Below, piece by piece: positions 62,823 through 64,000 of a stretch of 64,000 nucleotides of DNA; the stretch's first letter is position 1, and every line of letters begins with the position of its first letter. The stretch is from NCBI RefSeq assembly GCF_000331535.1, contig NZ_AMZN01000045.1, positions 1 through 64,000 of the forward strand, read 5' to 3'. The position numbers and the translations under genes are program-made. Origin of the DNA: Fulvivirga imtechensis AK7 (GTDB taxonomy: Bacteria > Bacteroidota > Bacteroidia > Cytophagales > Cyclobacteriaceae). The notes below the pieces were generated by a model. That model had not been told where the DNA came from. It saw nothing but the letters and a program-made list of their open reading frames with translations, and ran no database searches.

Positions 62823-64000
62823 TTATTCCACGGGCAGATTGGAATAATTTTCAGCGTAAAATAGCATCTGTTCTGTAAAATCCTTAGGGTATTCTACTTT
62901 CACATCGGTTATATTCCCCGACTCGTCTGTCACTGGCACCAGCACAGGGTTAATAAACCCTCCATAAGGAGCGGTTTTCAGCTTTTCAGCCCTTTGGAGT
63001 ACTTCCTTATGAAGCTCCTGGTCTACCTGTACGCCATAGTTCTCTATCAGGTTTTTACCCGCTTCATAATCTCCTTCTGATTTAATTCGCTGTATCTCTT
63101 TTAACAACTCTCCGAAAAGTGTCCTCAGCTTTTCATAATCATTGACCACAAAATAGGTTTTTCCATCTTTGGTCTTTTTCTCAATCACATTGTCCTCTTT
63201 TCCTTTCTCATACGCCCACTGGGCTATCATCTGACGGTTGCGCATATGTGCTTCTTCTATCACCTCGCCTGGCTGAAGCCTTCTTAGCTGTAGCATTAAT
63301 CCGTTTTTTATATAGCTGTCATACTCTTCCTTCCCTACTTCCAGGCTGGGGATCAATCCCAGTTCCACTAACTTTGGATCCATGAGGTAGTATAAGGCTA
63401 TAAGATCAGCACGGCCTTCTTCCAGGGCTGAGGCATAGCTTTTTAGGGTTTCCTTAGGCGTTCCCACGCCTTCATTAAGCTTTCCTGAGGCATGTCCAAT
63501 TACCTCATGCAGTGCAGTGTGCAGCTTGTCACCTAATTCGGAATATTCTTTCGCCCGTTTTATTTCTTCCTCGCTATATGAAAACTCCTCAAGCATACCA
63601 GTACCGGAAGCACCGTCATAGGCAGACACAATATTGCCCAGGCTGACAGATTTCGAACCATGCTGCGCCCTGATCCAGTCGGAGTTGGGCAGGTTCACTC
63701 CAATAGGCGTAGATGGAGAGGCATCACCGGCTTCACCTGCTACATTTACCACTTTGTAGGTAATGCCTACTACATTTTCTTTCTTGTTTTCATCCAGAAT
63801 GGGGGCATTGTCTTCAAACCATTGTGCATTGGCAGAGAGGGTAGCCATTCTTTCCGAGGCTTCAAAATCCTTGATCTCTATAATAGACTCGTAGGATCCA
63901 CGGTATCCCATGGGGTCATTATATACTTCTATGAACCCATTAATATAGTCAATATCACCTTCCGTAGCGTTGACCCAGGCTATGTTGTATTCATCCCATG
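62823..64000 (-). CDS. Dipeptidyl peptidase III family (M49) metallopeptidase, 5' end outside the window
   Basis: The frame is open to the right edge of the window; 391 residues of the C-terminal part are visible. It begins WDEYNIAWVNATEGDIDYING before the internal Met at 63911. The zinc motif is HEVIGH (with HTALHE before it) and the second ligand motif EEGRAD follows about 45 residues later, as in M49 peptidases (HEXXGH, EEXR(A/S)(E/D)). These enzymes release dipeptides from oligopeptide N-termini. Stop at 62823, just outside MITE-B copy 2. Confidence 0.92.
   Translation of the reverse strand, partial: WDEYNIAWVNATEGDIDYINGFIEVYNDPMGYRGSYESIIEIKDFEASERMATLSANAQWFEDNAPILDENKKENVVGITYKVVNVAGEAGDASPSTPIGVNLPNSDWIRAQHGSKSVSLGNIVSAYDGASGTGMLEEFSYSEEEIKRAKEYSELGDKLHTALHEVIGHASGKLNEGVGTPKETLKSYASALEEGRADLIALYYLMDPKLVELGLIPSLEVGKEEYDSYIKNGLMLQLRRLQPGEVIEEAHMRNRQMIAQWAYEKGKEDNVIEKKTKDGKTYFVVNDYEKLRTLFGELLKEIQRIKSEGDYEAGKNLIENYGVQVDQELHKEVLQRAEKLKTAPYGGFINPVLVPVTDESGNITDVKVEYPKDFTEQMLFYAENYSNLPVE

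Overview
The window looks like a chromosomal segment of a marine-type Bacteroidota (Cytophagales, Fulvivirga-like; the genus is inference). The reasons are a hybrid two-component regulator fused to an AraC domain, TonB receptors with carboxypeptidase-regulatory-like N-termini, many lipoproteins, LytS/LytTR pairs, near absence of Shine-Dalgarno sites, and a few TAnnTTTG promoter boxes. No rRNA, tRNA, CRISPR array or autonomous transposase gene was seen.

Layout. 1-3.4 kb is an AT-rich accessory patch: the end of an unknown gene, a DNA methyltransferase, a HigBA toxin-antitoxin pair, two gene stubs on either side of a small inverted-repeat element, and a DUF4287 gene. 4-10.8 kb is a compact fructan/fructose locus on the minus strand (sugar porter, fructokinase, GH32 lipoprotein) with its hybrid two-component regulator upstream. 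11.8-15.9 kb is a TonB receptor with a Cys/His-rich beta-propeller lipoprotein and a small membrane protein that has an in-frame amber codon. 16-24 kb holds an AraC regulator with a DJ-1-like lipoprotein and a cupin, an M28 peptidase, a propeller lipoprotein and aconitase. 24.7-29 kb is a LytS/LytTR pair and a large FtsX-type permease. 29.5-35 kb has a methyltransferase, a divergent sulfotransferase/Asp-Arg hydroxylase pair, and a VOC protein with a MATE pump. 35-40.8 kb has BON, Hsp20, an outer-membrane protein, a five-repeat DUF6799-like protein, an SDR and a DinB-like protein. 40.9-46.6 kb is a six-gene operon whose genes all overlap: acyl-CoA synthetase, E1alpha, a DUF5655 zinc-ribbon protein, E1beta, E2 and an acyl carrier protein. 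46.7-55 kb is mixed: class II ribonucleotide reductase, Zn alcohol dehydrogenase, globin and AraC. 55.4-60.4 kb is a TonB receptor-YfiR-histidine kinase-receiver operon. 60.5-64 kb has MarR with an HMA-like protein, a VOC protein and the C-terminal part of a dipeptidyl peptidase III.

The most unusual content lies between the genes. One family of small inverted-repeat elements (here MITE-A) is present in about ten copies. Six copies are bounded by perfect 6-bp target duplications of TAnnTA type and two more by duplications matching at 5 of 6 positions. One copy sits inside a second element (MITE-B) whose other copy is the empty site, and another copy carries a third element (E) with its own 8-bp duplication. 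Separately, at least nine intergenic tracts are written in a strict 7-bp period with a different heptamer at each place. This resembles the heptanucleotide STRR repeats known from cyanobacteria.
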